Source of the DNA: an uncultured Coriobacteriaceae bacterium
Lineage (GTDB): Bacteria > Actinomycetota > Coriobacteriia > Coriobacteriales > Atopobiaceae
Direction of reading: 5' to 3'
DNA: 36,938 nt
NCBI GenBank assembly: GCA_902779675.1
Contig: CACZCK010000027.1
Location: forward strand, 1 to 36,938
The notes under the pieces are model-generated. The model searched no databases. It had not been told where the DNA came from and saw only the letters and a list, made by a program, of their open reading frames with translations. Position 1 is the stretch's first letter; each line of letters starts with the position of its first letter. Of the stretch, positions 14,610 to 22,121 are shown piece after piece. A program made the translations under genes and the position numbers.

Positions 14610-14739
14610 CCATGCGTCGTCGGGGAGGCCCAGGTGTCACGACTACAACCAAACTCACCGTCGTGCTGGTACCAGAGCGAAGCAGATTCCCAACGCGCGT
14701 AGAATGTAACCATTCTCATCAAAAGTGAAAGGATCACGA

Positions 14740-14949
14740 ATGAACGATACATTTGGCAGCATCTCCCCCGAGCTTCAGGAGAAGGCGAAGGCCTGCAAAA
14801 CGCCCGAAGAGCTCCTGAGCCTCGCAAAGAAGGAGGGCCTCGAGCTCTCCAACGAGCAACTCGAGGCCATCTCTGGTGGAGGATGGCTCAACTGCGACGA
14901 TGAGTATGATTGCAAGGACGACGAGCCTCTCGTCCCGTTTAGGCCGTAA
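14740..14949 (+). CDS. Nif11-type RiPP precursor peptide A
   Basis: Precursor of 69 aa starting at ATG 14740 with AAAGGATC upstream. The leader (1-47) has the Nif11-like pattern: LQEKAKACKTPEELLSLAKK (12-31), EGLELSNEQLEAISGG (32-47), ending in the double-glycine site used by C39 peptidase exporters. The predicted core, about 22 residues (48-69), starts GWLNC, contains two Cys (C52, C58) and many Asp/Glu, and ends PLVPFRP. Nif11 leaders are known to direct lanthipeptide synthetases, radical SAM enzymes or other maturases. None is encoded within this window, so modification and export are unknown. It faces precursor B (15116-15310) across 166 bases with no clear terminator. A small inverted repeat AGAATG/CATTCT lies at 14701-14716 upstream. 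Confidence 0.85.
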   Translation: MNDTFGSISPELQEKAKACKTPEELLSLAKKEGLELSNEQLEAISGGGWLNCDDEYDCKDDEPLVPFRP

Positions 14950-15115
14950 CAGCACTTAAGAGGGCAGAAGCGCGCGCGGCAGATTCCAGCATGCACCGGC
15001 CGCCTCATGCACGCGATTAGCTAGCCCTCAGGCGTCGCATCCGCAACTTGGTTGAACATGTCAGGCAGAAGCCTCTTGCCAAGCATTCTTGGAAGCGACA
15101 TTTGCCCCGAGCGAG

Positions 15116-15310
15116 TCAGTACCGACCACCGACATGGTAGTTAATGCAGTCGTCGTCATTACTGCTACAGCCCCAGCCGCCCGCAATGCCCTCGAGCTGC
15201 TCGTCGGAGAGCTCGTAACCTTCCTCCTTGGGGAGCGCAATCAGCTCCTCCGGAGAATTGCATGCCTTGACCTGCTCCTTCTGCTGAGGAGTCAAATCGT
15301 CAAAGTCCAT
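15116..15310 (-). CDS. Nif11-type RiPP precursor peptide B
   Basis: Precursor of 64 aa. The start is set at ATG 15310 (AAGG nine bases upstream); a TTG two codons earlier is possible but too close to that site. Leader 1-45: LTPQQKEQVKACNSPEELIA (7-26), then LPKEEGYELSDEQLEGIAGG (27-46 region) with a Gly-Gly processing site at 44-45. It aligns residue for residue with precursor A, including the leader Cys (C17 here, C19 in A). The core of 19 residues, WGCSSNDDDCINYHVGGRY, has two Cys with six residues between them (C48, C55) and a central Asp run. The core differs completely from that of A while the leader is kept, as expected for diversified RiPP precursors sharing a maturase. Three copies of a 12-base repeat lie upstream. 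Confidence 0.85.
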   Translation of the reverse strand: MDFDDLTPQQKEQVKACNSPEELIALPKEEGYELSDEQLEGIAGGWGCSSNDDDCINYHVGGRY

Positions 15311-15383
15311 AGCCAATCGCCTTCCACATGAATTTGCCAGCGCCGAAAAACACGGCGAACTCTTGCCTCCTCATTCAACAGCT

Positions 15384-15449
15384 ACGGGTACACATGGCTT
15401 CTCGCGCCATCCGAGAACGGGTACACATTTATGTTCAATGTGTACCCGT
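15384..15449. repeat. Three copies of ACGGGTACACAT upstream of precursor B
   Basis: ACGGGTACACAT occurs at 15384-15395 and 15417-15428 in the same orientation, and inverted at 15438-15449. The last two form a 13-bp hairpin (15417-15429 with 15437-15449). They lie 74-139 bases upstream of the precursor B start, and also 62 bases or more beyond the MFS stop. They are candidates for an operator set or, for the hairpin, an MFS terminator, although no T-tract follows. Confidence 0.65.
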
Positions 15450-15510
15450 CAACGCAAATACGAGATATCGTGTGTGCCCTACACCAACTCTAGCTCGACA
15501 CGCCTCTCCC

Positions 15511-16761
15511 CTACAGTTCTACCTCGGACCAGTGGGGACTCGTCGGAATGGTGCGGATCCTGGGGTTGAGCGCCGCCAACACCACAGAGATTGCCACGAG
15601 CACGAGCATGGCCACCACAAAACCAGTGAAGCCGATGCGGGGCAGCAGCTCGCCCGCCACGGCGCCCGAGGCACTACCGAACAGCATGATGGTGGTCATC
15701 ACGGCCGCGCGCGTGCGCCCCTGGCGCTCAACCGGCGTCTTGGAGAACACGAATCCGTTGACCAGCGCACCAAAGAGCGGCATGGGTAGGCTAACCAGCA
15801 CGAAGTTGAGCACGACCGACCCGTAGGCGCTGGAAAGGACCAGCGGTACGTAGCCCAAGGCAGTGAAAGCGAGGATTGCGACGATACCCCTACCTGCGGG
15901 AATGCGGTCGCACACGCGCGAGCTCACCAAAGACCCGACGAGCGTGGCCACACCGCTCACCACATTGACCAGGCTGATGTGCAGCGCGTCGGTTCCCGTG
16001 GAGACAAGCTGCAGGTTGACGGCCTGGCGCATGGCGAAGGCCCCAAACTCGAAGAGACCCATGATAAAGACCGCGCTCATGATGGTCTTGCTCGCAAAGA
16101 CCCATTGCCAGCCCTCCACCAGGTCGCGCAGGAAGGCACCCACGCCGGGCTTTGCCTCGGCGGCCTCGCGGCGCTTGGGAAGCCTGAGCGTGAAGACGCA
16201 AGCAAACGCAAGTGCGTCGCACACGGCACTCGCAAAGAACGGCGCAGCGCCCCAGAGGCCGTACAGCGTCGCGCCAAGCGGCGAGCCCGCCATGCGCACC
16301 GCGGCGTCGCGCCCCTGGTTGTAGCTCTCGGCCTGCGCGTAGCGCTTTGGCCCCACCACCGTGATCAGCGCGGCGTTGGAGGTACCGTCCAAAAGGCCAA
16401 ACACGGCAGACGACGTGAGGCAGAGCGCCATGAACAGCTCGAAGGTCAGCCGTCCCGTGGCAAAGAGGATGCCCATGGCCAGCCACAGCGCGCCGCAAAT
16501 GCCCGACTGGGCAAGCAGCAGCGTGCGGTGGTCGTGGCGGTCCACGAAGGTTCCGCCGATGACCTGCGTGACGACGCTCATCACGCCACGGATGGTGGAG
16601 AACCAGCCTGCCATGGTGACCGAGCCCGAGAGCTCGTAGGCCATGAGCGAGATGACGATCCAGTGCACCGCCGAACCACAGAGCAAGAAGGTGTCGGCAC
16701 CAAACCACGCTGGGTAGTTGGGTACGCGGAACAGGGAGCTCTCATTAGTCGTGGGGCTCAT
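15511..16761 (-). CDS. MFS transporter, drug/siderophore exporter-like
   Basis: Major facilitator superfamily permease of 416 aa with about twelve membrane helices. The start at ATG 16761 follows GGAGGGAG eight bases upstream and is preferred over an open extension to 16788. After a short polar N-terminus (about 1-15), paired helices carry the MFS loop 2-3 motif as GGTFVDRHDHRTLLL. The central loop (PKRREAAEAKPG) splits the halves, and a second loop reads SSRVCDRIPAGRG. The general look matches the MFS_3 / EntS-like exporter group, with proton-driven efflux across the membrane. It sits 200 bases from the Nif11 precursor B, read the same way, so a link to peptide export is conceivable. Nif11 peptides are usually exported by ABC transporters with a C39 peptidase, however, so this is weak inference. 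Confidence 0.88.
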   Translation of the reverse strand: MSPTTNESSLFRVPNYPAWFGADTFLLCGSAVHWIVISLMAYELSGSVTMAGWFSTIRGVMSVVTQVIGGTFVDRHDHRTLLLAQSGICGALWLAMGILFATGRLTFELFMALCLTSSAVFGLLDGTSNAALITVVGPKRYAQAESYNQGRDAAVRMAGSPLGATLYGLWGAAPFFASAVCDALAFACVFTLRLPKRREAAEAKPGVGAFLRDLVEGWQWVFASKTIMSAVFIMGLFEFGAFAMRQAVNLQLVSTGTDALHISLVNVVSGVATLVGSLVSSRVCDRIPAGRGIVAILAFTALGYVPLVLSSAYGSVVLNFVLVSLPMPLFGALVNGFVFSKTPVERQGRTRAAVMTTIMLFGSASGAVAGELLPRIGFTGFVVAMLVLVAISVVLAALNPRIRTIPTSPHWSEVEL

Positions 16762-16856
16762 CGGTCTCCCTCCAGACCGAGCAGGCATACTACGTCATCA
16801 TAACCCAGGGGCTAACCCTGCCTAGCTGGAACCACGCCCGACCCGCGCGCCCCAAA

Positions 16857-16887
16857 CAAAAAAGGACCCGGGCCGAAGCCCGGGTCC
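16857..16887 (-). terminator. Intrinsic terminator of the gap-pgk-tpiA operon
   Basis: GGACCCGGGC (16864-16873) pairs with GCCCGGGTCC (16878-16887) around a loop that is TTCG on the minus strand, an extra-stable tetraloop, followed by six T. It lies 24 bases past the tpiA stop. Confidence 0.95.
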
Positions 16888-16911
16888 CGTGCGAACCAAT
16901 GCGCGTGGCGT

Positions 16912-17679
16912 TTACGCCATGGCGGAGCGCACCATGTCGGCGAAGCCGTCGGCCTTGAGGGAAGCGCCGCCGACGAGAGCGCCGTCGACGTCTTCCTTCT
17001 CCAGGAAGCCGGCGATGTTGCTCGGGTTGGCGGAGCCGCCGTACAGGACGCGGATGCCGGCAGCGGTCTCCTCGCCAAAGATCTCGACGAGGGTCTTGCG
17101 GATGGCGCCGCAGACTTCCTGGGCGTCGTCAGCGGTAGCGGTCTTGCCGGTGCCGATGGCCCAGATGGGCTCGTAGGCGATGACGTACTTGGCCGGATCG
17201 GTGATCTCGAGGCCAGCAGTGTCCTTCTTGATCTGGTCGACGACGAACTCGACGTGCGTGCCGGCCTCGCGGATCTCGAGGGACTCGCCGCAGCAGCTGA
17301 TGGGCACGATGCCGTGAGCCATCAGGGCCTTGGCTTTCTTGTTGATCTCCTCGTCGGTCTCATGGAAGTAGTCACGACGCTCGGAGTGACCGATGATGCA
17401 GTAGGTGGCACCAATGGCCTCGAGCATGTTGGGAGCGGTCTCGCCGGTGTAGGCGCCAGCCTCTTCCCAGTAGACGTTCTGAGCGGAGAGGGCGAACGGA
17501 GCCTCCTCCTTCTCGATGACCTCGGCGACGCCCTTCAGGTCGACCGTGGGGGGAGCGACGACGACGTCGACGTCGCCAGTGCCACCCGCGAGCTCCTTGG
17601 CCAGACCCTCGGCCAGCACGACGGCCTCGGAGAAGGTCTTGTTCATCTTCCAGTTGCCAGCAATCATCCTGTTACGCAT
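16912..17679 (-). CDS. tpiA: Triosephosphate isomerase
   Basis: Interconverts dihydroxyacetone phosphate and glyceraldehyde-3-phosphate in glycolysis; a cytoplasmic dimer. 255 aa, the usual length. The start at ATG 17679 overlaps the end of pgk by eight bases, with GGAGG inside pgk, so translation is coupled. The N-terminus RNRMIAGNWKMNK carries the catalytic Lys (K11). The catalytic His is in IIGHSERR (H98), the catalytic Glu in AYEPIWAIGTG (E170), and the phosphate loop is VLYGGSANPSN (211-221). Everything needed for activity is present. It is the last gene of the gap-pgk-tpiA operon, followed by a strong terminator. Confidence 0.98.
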   Translation of the reverse strand: MRNRMIAGNWKMNKTFSEAVVLAEGLAKELAGGTGDVDVVVAPPTVDLKGVAEVIEKEEAPFALSAQNVYWEEAGAYTGETAPNMLEAIGATYCIIGHSERRDYFHETDEEINKKAKALMAHGIVPISCCGESLEIREAGTHVEFVVDQIKKDTAGLEITDPAKYVIAYEPIWAIGTGKTATADDAQEVCGAIRKTLVEIFGEETAAGIRVLYGGSANPSNIAGFLEKEDVDGALVGGASLKADGFADMVRSAMA

Positions 17680-18862
17680 CGAGAAGCGCCTCCACTCCAG
17701 GAAGGGCCTTGCCCTCGACGAGCTCCATGGAAGCGCCACCGCCGGTGGAGATCCAGCTCATCTGGTCGGCCAGGCCGAACTTGTTGATAGCCGCGACGGA
17801 GTCGCCGCCGCCGATGATGGACGTGCAGTCCGAAGCGCCGATGGCACGGGCGACAGCCTCGGTGCCCTTGGCGAACTGGTCGAACTCGAAGACGCCCATG
17901 GGGCCATTCCAGAACACGGTAGCAGCGTCCTTGACGGCGTCGCAGTACAGCTTGACCGTCTCGGGGCCGATGTCCATGCCCATCATGTTGTCAGGAATGG
18001 CGTCGGAAGCAACGACGGTGCCCTCGGCATCCTCGCCGAAGTGGTCGGCCACGACGTTGTCGACCGGCAGCAGGATCTTGCAGCCCTTGGCCTCGGCCTT
18101 CTTCAGCATCTCGCCGGCGCGCTCGATCCAGTCCTCCTCCTTGAGGGAGGTACCGACCGTGTAGCCCTTGGCCAGGAAGAAGGTGTAGGCCATGCCGCCA
18201 CCGATGATCAGGGTGTCAGCGGACTCGATGAGATTCTCGAGAACGCCAATCTTGCTGGAGACCTTGGAGCCGCCGACAACGGCCACGAACGGACGCTCGG
18301 GGTCGGCGAAGATGCTGGTCAGGGTGTCGACTTCCTTCTCCAGAAGGAAACCGGCGACTGCGGGGATGTAGGCGGCGGGGCCCACGACCGAGCCCTGGGC
18401 ACGATGAGCGGTGCCGAAGGCATCGAGCACGAAGATGTCGGCGTAGGAGGCGAGCTTCTTGGCGACCTCGGGGTCGTTCTTCTTCTCGGCCTTCAGGAAG
18501 CGGACGTTCTCGAGCACGAGGATGTCGCCCGGCTGGACGGCGGCGCAGGCCTCGGCGGCCTTCTCGCCATAGGTGTCGTCGCAGAACTTGACGTCATAGC
18601 CCGTGAGCTCGGCGAGCTTGTCGGCAGCCGGCTTGAGGGAGAGAGCGGGCTCGGGGCCGTCGCCCTTGGGGCGGCCGAGGTGCGACATCAGGATGATGCC
18701 AGCGCCGTGCTCCTTGAGGTACTGGATGGTGGGGATGGCGGCGCGCACGCGCGTGTCGTCAGTCACCACGCCGTCCTTCAGGGGGACGTTGAAGTCGACG
18801 CGCATGATGATCTTCTTGCCAGCGACGTCGATGTCCCGGACGGTCTTCTTGGTAAAGGCCAT
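17672..18862 (-). CDS. pgk: Phosphoglycerate kinase
   Basis: Transfers the phosphate of 1,3-bisphosphoglycerate to ADP, the first ATP-yielding step of glycolysis. 396 aa, standard length. The start at ATG 18862 follows AAGGAG; a start three codons earlier is not favoured. The N-domain has MRVDFNVPLKDG (about 21-32) and LMSHLGRPKGDGPEP. The C-domain has VGGSKVSSKIGVLENL, IIGGGMAYTFFLAKG, and the nucleotide loop SIIGGGDSVAAI near the end. It lies 105 bases after gap; that gap contains a small TGAGGC/GCCTCA hairpin (18898-18912) that might tune mRNA stability between the two genes. Confidence 0.98.
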   Translation of the reverse strand: MAFTKKTVRDIDVAGKKIIMRVDFNVPLKDGVVTDDTRVRAAIPTIQYLKEHGAGIILMSHLGRPKGDGPEPALSLKPAADKLAELTGYDVKFCDDTYGEKAAEACAAVQPGDILVLENVRFLKAEKKNDPEVAKKLASYADIFVLDAFGTAHRAQGSVVGPAAYIPAVAGFLLEKEVDTLTSIFADPERPFVAVVGGSKVSSKIGVLENLIESADTLIIGGGMAYTFFLAKGYTVGTSLKEEDWIERAGEMLKKAEAKGCKILLPVDNVVADHFGEDAEGTVVASDAIPDNMMGMDIGPETVKLYCDAVKDAATVFWNGPMGVFEFDQFAKGTEAVARAIGASDCTSIIGGGDSVAAINKFGLADQMSWISTGGGASMELVEGKALPGVEALLDA

Positions 18863-18967
18863 GGGAATCACTCCTTACATCGTGTGCTTGCAGGGAATGA
18901 GGCGCGGCCTCAGGCCTTGTGAGCCCGCGACCGCGCCCCAATCTACACCAGAGAAACTGCCACGAAC

Positions 18968-19996
18968 TTAGGCAACGAACTTCTCGAAGTACTTGATGGT
19001 GCGGACCATCTGAGAGGTGTAGGAGTTCTCGTTGTCGTACCAGGACACGACCTGGACGAGGTACTTGCCATCAGCCAGCGGCATGACGCGAGTCTGGGTG
19101 GCGTCGAAGATCGAGCCGTGGGTCTCGCCGACGATGTCGGAGGAGACGATCTCGTCCTCGTTGTAGGCGAAGGTCTCGGGGATGGTGTCCGCATAGGCCT
19201 TCATAGCAGCGTTGATGCCCTCAGCGGTGACATCCTCGCCGGAGACGACGGCGTAGAGGATGGTGGTCGAGCCGGTCGGGGTCGGGACGCGCTGGGCGGA
19301 GCCGTCAAGCTTGCCAGCGAGCTCGGGGAGGACCAGGCCGATAGCCTTGGCGGCACCGGTGCTGTTGGGGACGATGTTGACTGCGCCAGCGCGGGCACGA
19401 CGCAGGTCGCCCTTGCGCTGCGGGCCGTCGAGGATCATCTGGTCGCCGGTGTAGGCGTGGATGGTGGTCATGAGGCCCTTCTCGATGGGGGCGTAGTCGT
19501 TCAGGCCCTTGGCCATCGGGGCGAGGCAGTTGGTGGTGCAGGAGGCCGCGGAGATGATGTCGTCATCGGCGGTCAGGATGTCGTGGTTGACGTTGAAGAC
19601 AACCGTGGGGAGGTCGTTGCCCGCGGGAGCGGAGATGACGACCTTCTTGGCGCCGGCGTCGATGTGAGCCTGGGCCTTGGCCTTGCTGGTGTAGAAACCG
19701 GTGCACTCCAGCACGACGTCGACGTCGAGCTCGCCCCACGGGAGCTCTGCCGCGTTGGCCTTCGCGTAGATGGTGATCTTCTTGCCGTCGACCGTGATGG
19801 AGTCCTCGCCAGCCTCAACCGTGTGGTTGCGAGCGTAGTTGCCCTGGGAGGAGTCATACTTCAGCAGGTGAGCAAGCATCTTGGGGGAGGTGAGGTCGTT
19901 GATAGCGACAATCTCGGAGCCCTCATGACCGAACATCTGACGGAAAGCCAGGCGACCGATGCGACCAAAGCCGTTGATAGCAACCTTAACTGCCAT
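18968..19996 (-). CDS. gap: Glyceraldehyde-3-phosphate dehydrogenase, NAD-dependent type
   Basis: Oxidises and phosphorylates glyceraldehyde-3-phosphate to 1,3-bisphosphoglycerate. 342 aa, as usual for the type I enzyme. The start at ATG 19996 follows a strong AAAGGAG. The Rossmann fold begins [16 protein letters not shown] (5-20). Asp at INDL (D34) after the second strand favours NAD over NADP. The catalytic Cys is in [12 protein letters not shown] (C153) with its partner His at 180 (TTIHAYTG). The phosphate-site motif is [20 protein letters not shown] (200-219). First gene of the gap-pgk-tpiA operon; a possible -10 box (TAGACT, 20065-20070) lies upstream but no -35 is clear. Confidence 0.98.
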   Translation of the reverse strand: MAVKVAINGFGRIGRLAFRQMFGHEGSEIVAINDLTSPKMLAHLLKYDSSQGNYARNHTVEAGEDSITVDGKKITIYAKANAAELPWGELDVDVVLECTGFYTSKAKAQAHIDAGAKKVVISAPAGNDLPTVVFNVNHDILTADDDIISAASCTTNCLAPMAKGLNDYAPIEKGLMTTIHAYTGDQMILDGPQRKGDLRRARAGAVNIVPNSTGAAKAIGLVLPELAGKLDGSAQRVPTPTGSTTILYAVVSGEDVTAEGINAAMKAYADTIPETFAYNEDEIVSSDIVGETHGSIFDATQTRVMPLADGKYLVQVVSWYDNENSYTSQMVRTIKYFEKFVA

Positions 19997-20170
19997 ACTT
20001 TCTCCTTTCGCGAGGCCCCCCGAGGCCGTTCCCCGAGACAGGCCTTAACCAACATACTGGTGGCAGTCTACACCGAAACGCAACGAGTTGAGCTCATCAC
20101 TCCCCCGATGTGTTCAGATTAATCCGTGTTTGGTAGCTCTGGGCACATGAGTGCAGTCATGCCAAGCGCG

Positions 20171-21121
20171 TCAAGACGGCTCGCGCGCGGCCTCAACAAG
20201 CGACCGCAGCCGAAGAAGCCTGTGGTACATGCCCGATTTTTTGGTGGGAGGCGAAGCGAGGGCGCCCAGATCGGCGAGCGACAGCTCCGGGTTCTCGCGG
20301 CGCAGCTCGCAGAACTCGCGAACGGCGGGCGGTAGCTGGCGAAGGCCTATGAGATGCTCGGCCTCGTCGATTAACTCGAGCTGGGTCCCGGCGGCGTTGG
20401 TGGTGCGGCTCAGGTTGGCCGTTTCGGCGTTGACGCGCCGGTTGACGTCGTTGATGGCCTGCTTTACCTGCCGGACGTTCTCGATTGCGCGGGCCGAGCG
20501 CGCGGCACCCATGACACGCAGGAGCTTGACCACGTCGTCGAAGCTCTTGAGGTAGATGGCGTAGGCCCCGCGGCGGCGGTTGAGGCGTGCCGTGATGCCG
20601 TGCTCGCCGATGAGCTCGATAATGTCTTGGGCGAAGCGCTCACCGGTGACGGCGATCTCGAGGTGGAAGTCGCCGCGCGGGTCGGCCACAAAGCCACCCG
20701 CCATGAAGGCGCCCCTGATAAAAGCCGCACGACAGCAGCGGCGGCGCAGCAGCTGGACCGGCGCCCCCTGCGCAAGCCCGCGCCCTGGCACCAGGATGCC
20801 CAGCCGCACCAGGTCGGACTCCATCTCGTCCTGCTCGGGGATCTCGATGAGGTAGTTGCGTACCTTGTGCAGGTTGGAGTGGCGCACCGTGAGGCGCGTC
20901 TCAAGGTCAAACAGCTCGTGGGTGAGCTTGATCATGGTGCGCGCCACGGCGCCTGTCTCGGTGGACACGCGGATGGAGTAGCGCCCCGGGCCACGGAACG
21001 ACAGCGTGCCGCACACCCGCACGATAGCCGAGAGCTGCGCGTAGGCACAGTTGGGACAGATGCCCTCCACCCGCGAGAGCTCGTCCTTCACCTGCGCGGT
21101 AAACGACATCGTCCCCCGCAT
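20171..21121 (-). CDS. whiA: WhiA-family DNA-binding protein
   Basis: Conserved Gram-positive regulator linked to sporulation in Streptomyces and to cell division in Bacillus. 316 aa with the ATG at 21121, chosen because GGGGAG lies eight bases upstream; an ATG four codons later (21109), giving MSFTAQVKDELSRV at the very N-terminus, is also possible. The N-terminal half is the LAGLIDADG-like fold (CAYAQLSAIVRVCGTLSF, CRAAFIRGAFMAGGFVADPRGDFHLEI) and the C-terminal half is the WhiA helix-turn-helix (LPPAVREFCELRRENPELSLADLGAL followed by KKSGMYHRLLRL). Gene order uvrC-rapZ-whiA with 13 bases after rapZ is the classic Gram-positive arrangement. Confidence 0.96.
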   Translation of the reverse strand: MRGTMSFTAQVKDELSRVEGICPNCAYAQLSAIVRVCGTLSFRGPGRYSIRVSTETGAVARTMIKLTHELFDLETRLTVRHSNLHKVRNYLIEIPEQDEMESDLVRLGILVPGRGLAQGAPVQLLRRRCCRAAFIRGAFMAGGFVADPRGDFHLEIAVTGERFAQDIIELIGEHGITARLNRRRGAYAIYLKSFDDVVKLLRVMGAARSARAIENVRQVKQAINDVNRRVNAETANLSRTTNAAGTQLELIDEAEHLIGLRQLPPAVREFCELRRENPELSLADLGALASPPTKKSGMYHRLLRLRSLVEAAREPS

Positions 21122-21134
21122 CCCGTTCGCTCCC

Positions 21135-22049
21135 CTACGCCCGACGCTCAGCGCGCGCGAGGTCGCGATGGCTGCTCAACACGTGATAGCCCGCCTTGGT
21201 GAGGTGCAGGGCGGTCTGGTCGGCGATGGCCACCGAGCGGTGCTGGCCGCCGGAGCAGCCGATGCCCACCGACAGGCGGCTCTTGCCCTCCCCCACATAT
21301 CCTGGCAGCACGGTGTCGAGCAGCGCGTACCATCGCTCGAGAAAGGCCTGGGTCTGCGGGTGGTCGATGACGAAGTCGCGCACCAGCGCATCGCGGCCAG
21401 TGAGCGGACGCATCTCGGGATTCCAGTAGGGGTTGGGCAGGAAGCGCACGTCAATGATGATGTCGGCCTCCTCGGGCATGCCGTACTTGAAGCCAAAGGA
21501 GAAGACATGCACCTCCATGAGCTGCTGCTCGGTGAGATGGGTGAACTCCTGCAGCAGGCGGGAGCGCAGCTGCTTGGGTTTGAGGTTGCTCGTGTCGATG
21601 GTGAGGGTGGCGCGGCCACGCAGGGCGTCGAGCTGCTGGCGCTCGCGGCGGATGGCCTCCAGCGTGCTCTCGCCCTCGCGCGCGATGGGATGCGGCCGGC
21701 GGTTGAGCGCGTAGCGCGACAGCAGCACGTCGTCGGATGCGTCGAGGAAGAGCACGCCGCTCGTAAACTCGTGGGCCTCGAGTTCGGCAAGGGCGTCATC
21801 GAGCTCTTCGAACAAGCCCTGGCTGCGCAGGTCGCAGACGACCGCCAGGTGACGGCCGATACCCGAGGAGATGCCGCTCATCTGAGCCACGGCCAGAAGC
21901 AGGCTGGGCGGCAGGTTGTCGATCACGTAGTAGCCGAGGTCCTCGAAGGTGTGCATGGCTTCGGTGCGCCCGGCACCACTCATGCCCGTAATCACGATGA
22001 CGTCGGGACTGTTGAGCGCAGATTCGCCCACGTGCGGTCCGTCTTGCAT
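21135..22049 (-). CDS. rapZ: RapZ-family nucleotide-binding protein
   Basis: P-loop protein of 304 aa of the RapZ/YvcJ family, an RNase adaptor in enterobacteria; its role in Actinobacteria is less clear. The start at ATG 22049 follows GGGAG with six bases spacing; an extension to 22088 lacks a site. Walker A is GMSGAGRT (22-29), with Arg instead of the common Lys. This Arg form is seen in actinobacterial members, recalled from memory. Further landmarks: YVIDNLPPSLL, FLDASDDVLLSRY, RRPHP, IDTSNL, FGFKYGMPEEADIIIDVRFLPNPYW, and the C-terminal GIGCSGGQHRSV. Located between uvrC and whiA as usual. Confidence 0.96.
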   Translation of the reverse strand: MQDGPHVGESALNSPDVIVITGMSGAGRTEAMHTFEDLGYYVIDNLPPSLLLAVAQMSGISSGIGRHLAVVCDLRSQGLFEELDDALAELEAHEFTSGVLFLDASDDVLLSRYALNRRPHPIAREGESTLEAIRRERQQLDALRGRATLTIDTSNLKPKQLRSRLLQEFTHLTEQQLMEVHVFSFGFKYGMPEEADIIIDVRFLPNPYWNPEMRPLTGRDALVRDFVIDHPQTQAFLERWYALLDTVLPGYVGEGKSRLSVGIGCSGGQHRSVAIADQTALHLTKAGYHVLSSHRDLARAERRA

Positions 22050-22121
22050 ACCAAGCTCCCATCGGACTTTGGTCAGGACCTTAAGCATACCGCACGCGAC
22101 GCGACGCGTGCGAGCGGCGCG

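Noticed and set aside
15328..15789. A 153-residue plus-strand frame upstream of precursor B
   Set aside because: It crosses the ACGGGTACACAT repeats and the end of the MFS gene in antisense, with no start signal.
15511..16761. MFS transporter as the dedicated exporter of the Nif11 peptides
   Set aside because: Nif11 peptides with double-glycine leaders normally use C39-peptidase ABC exporters; adjacency alone is not enough, so this is only mentioned as weak inference.
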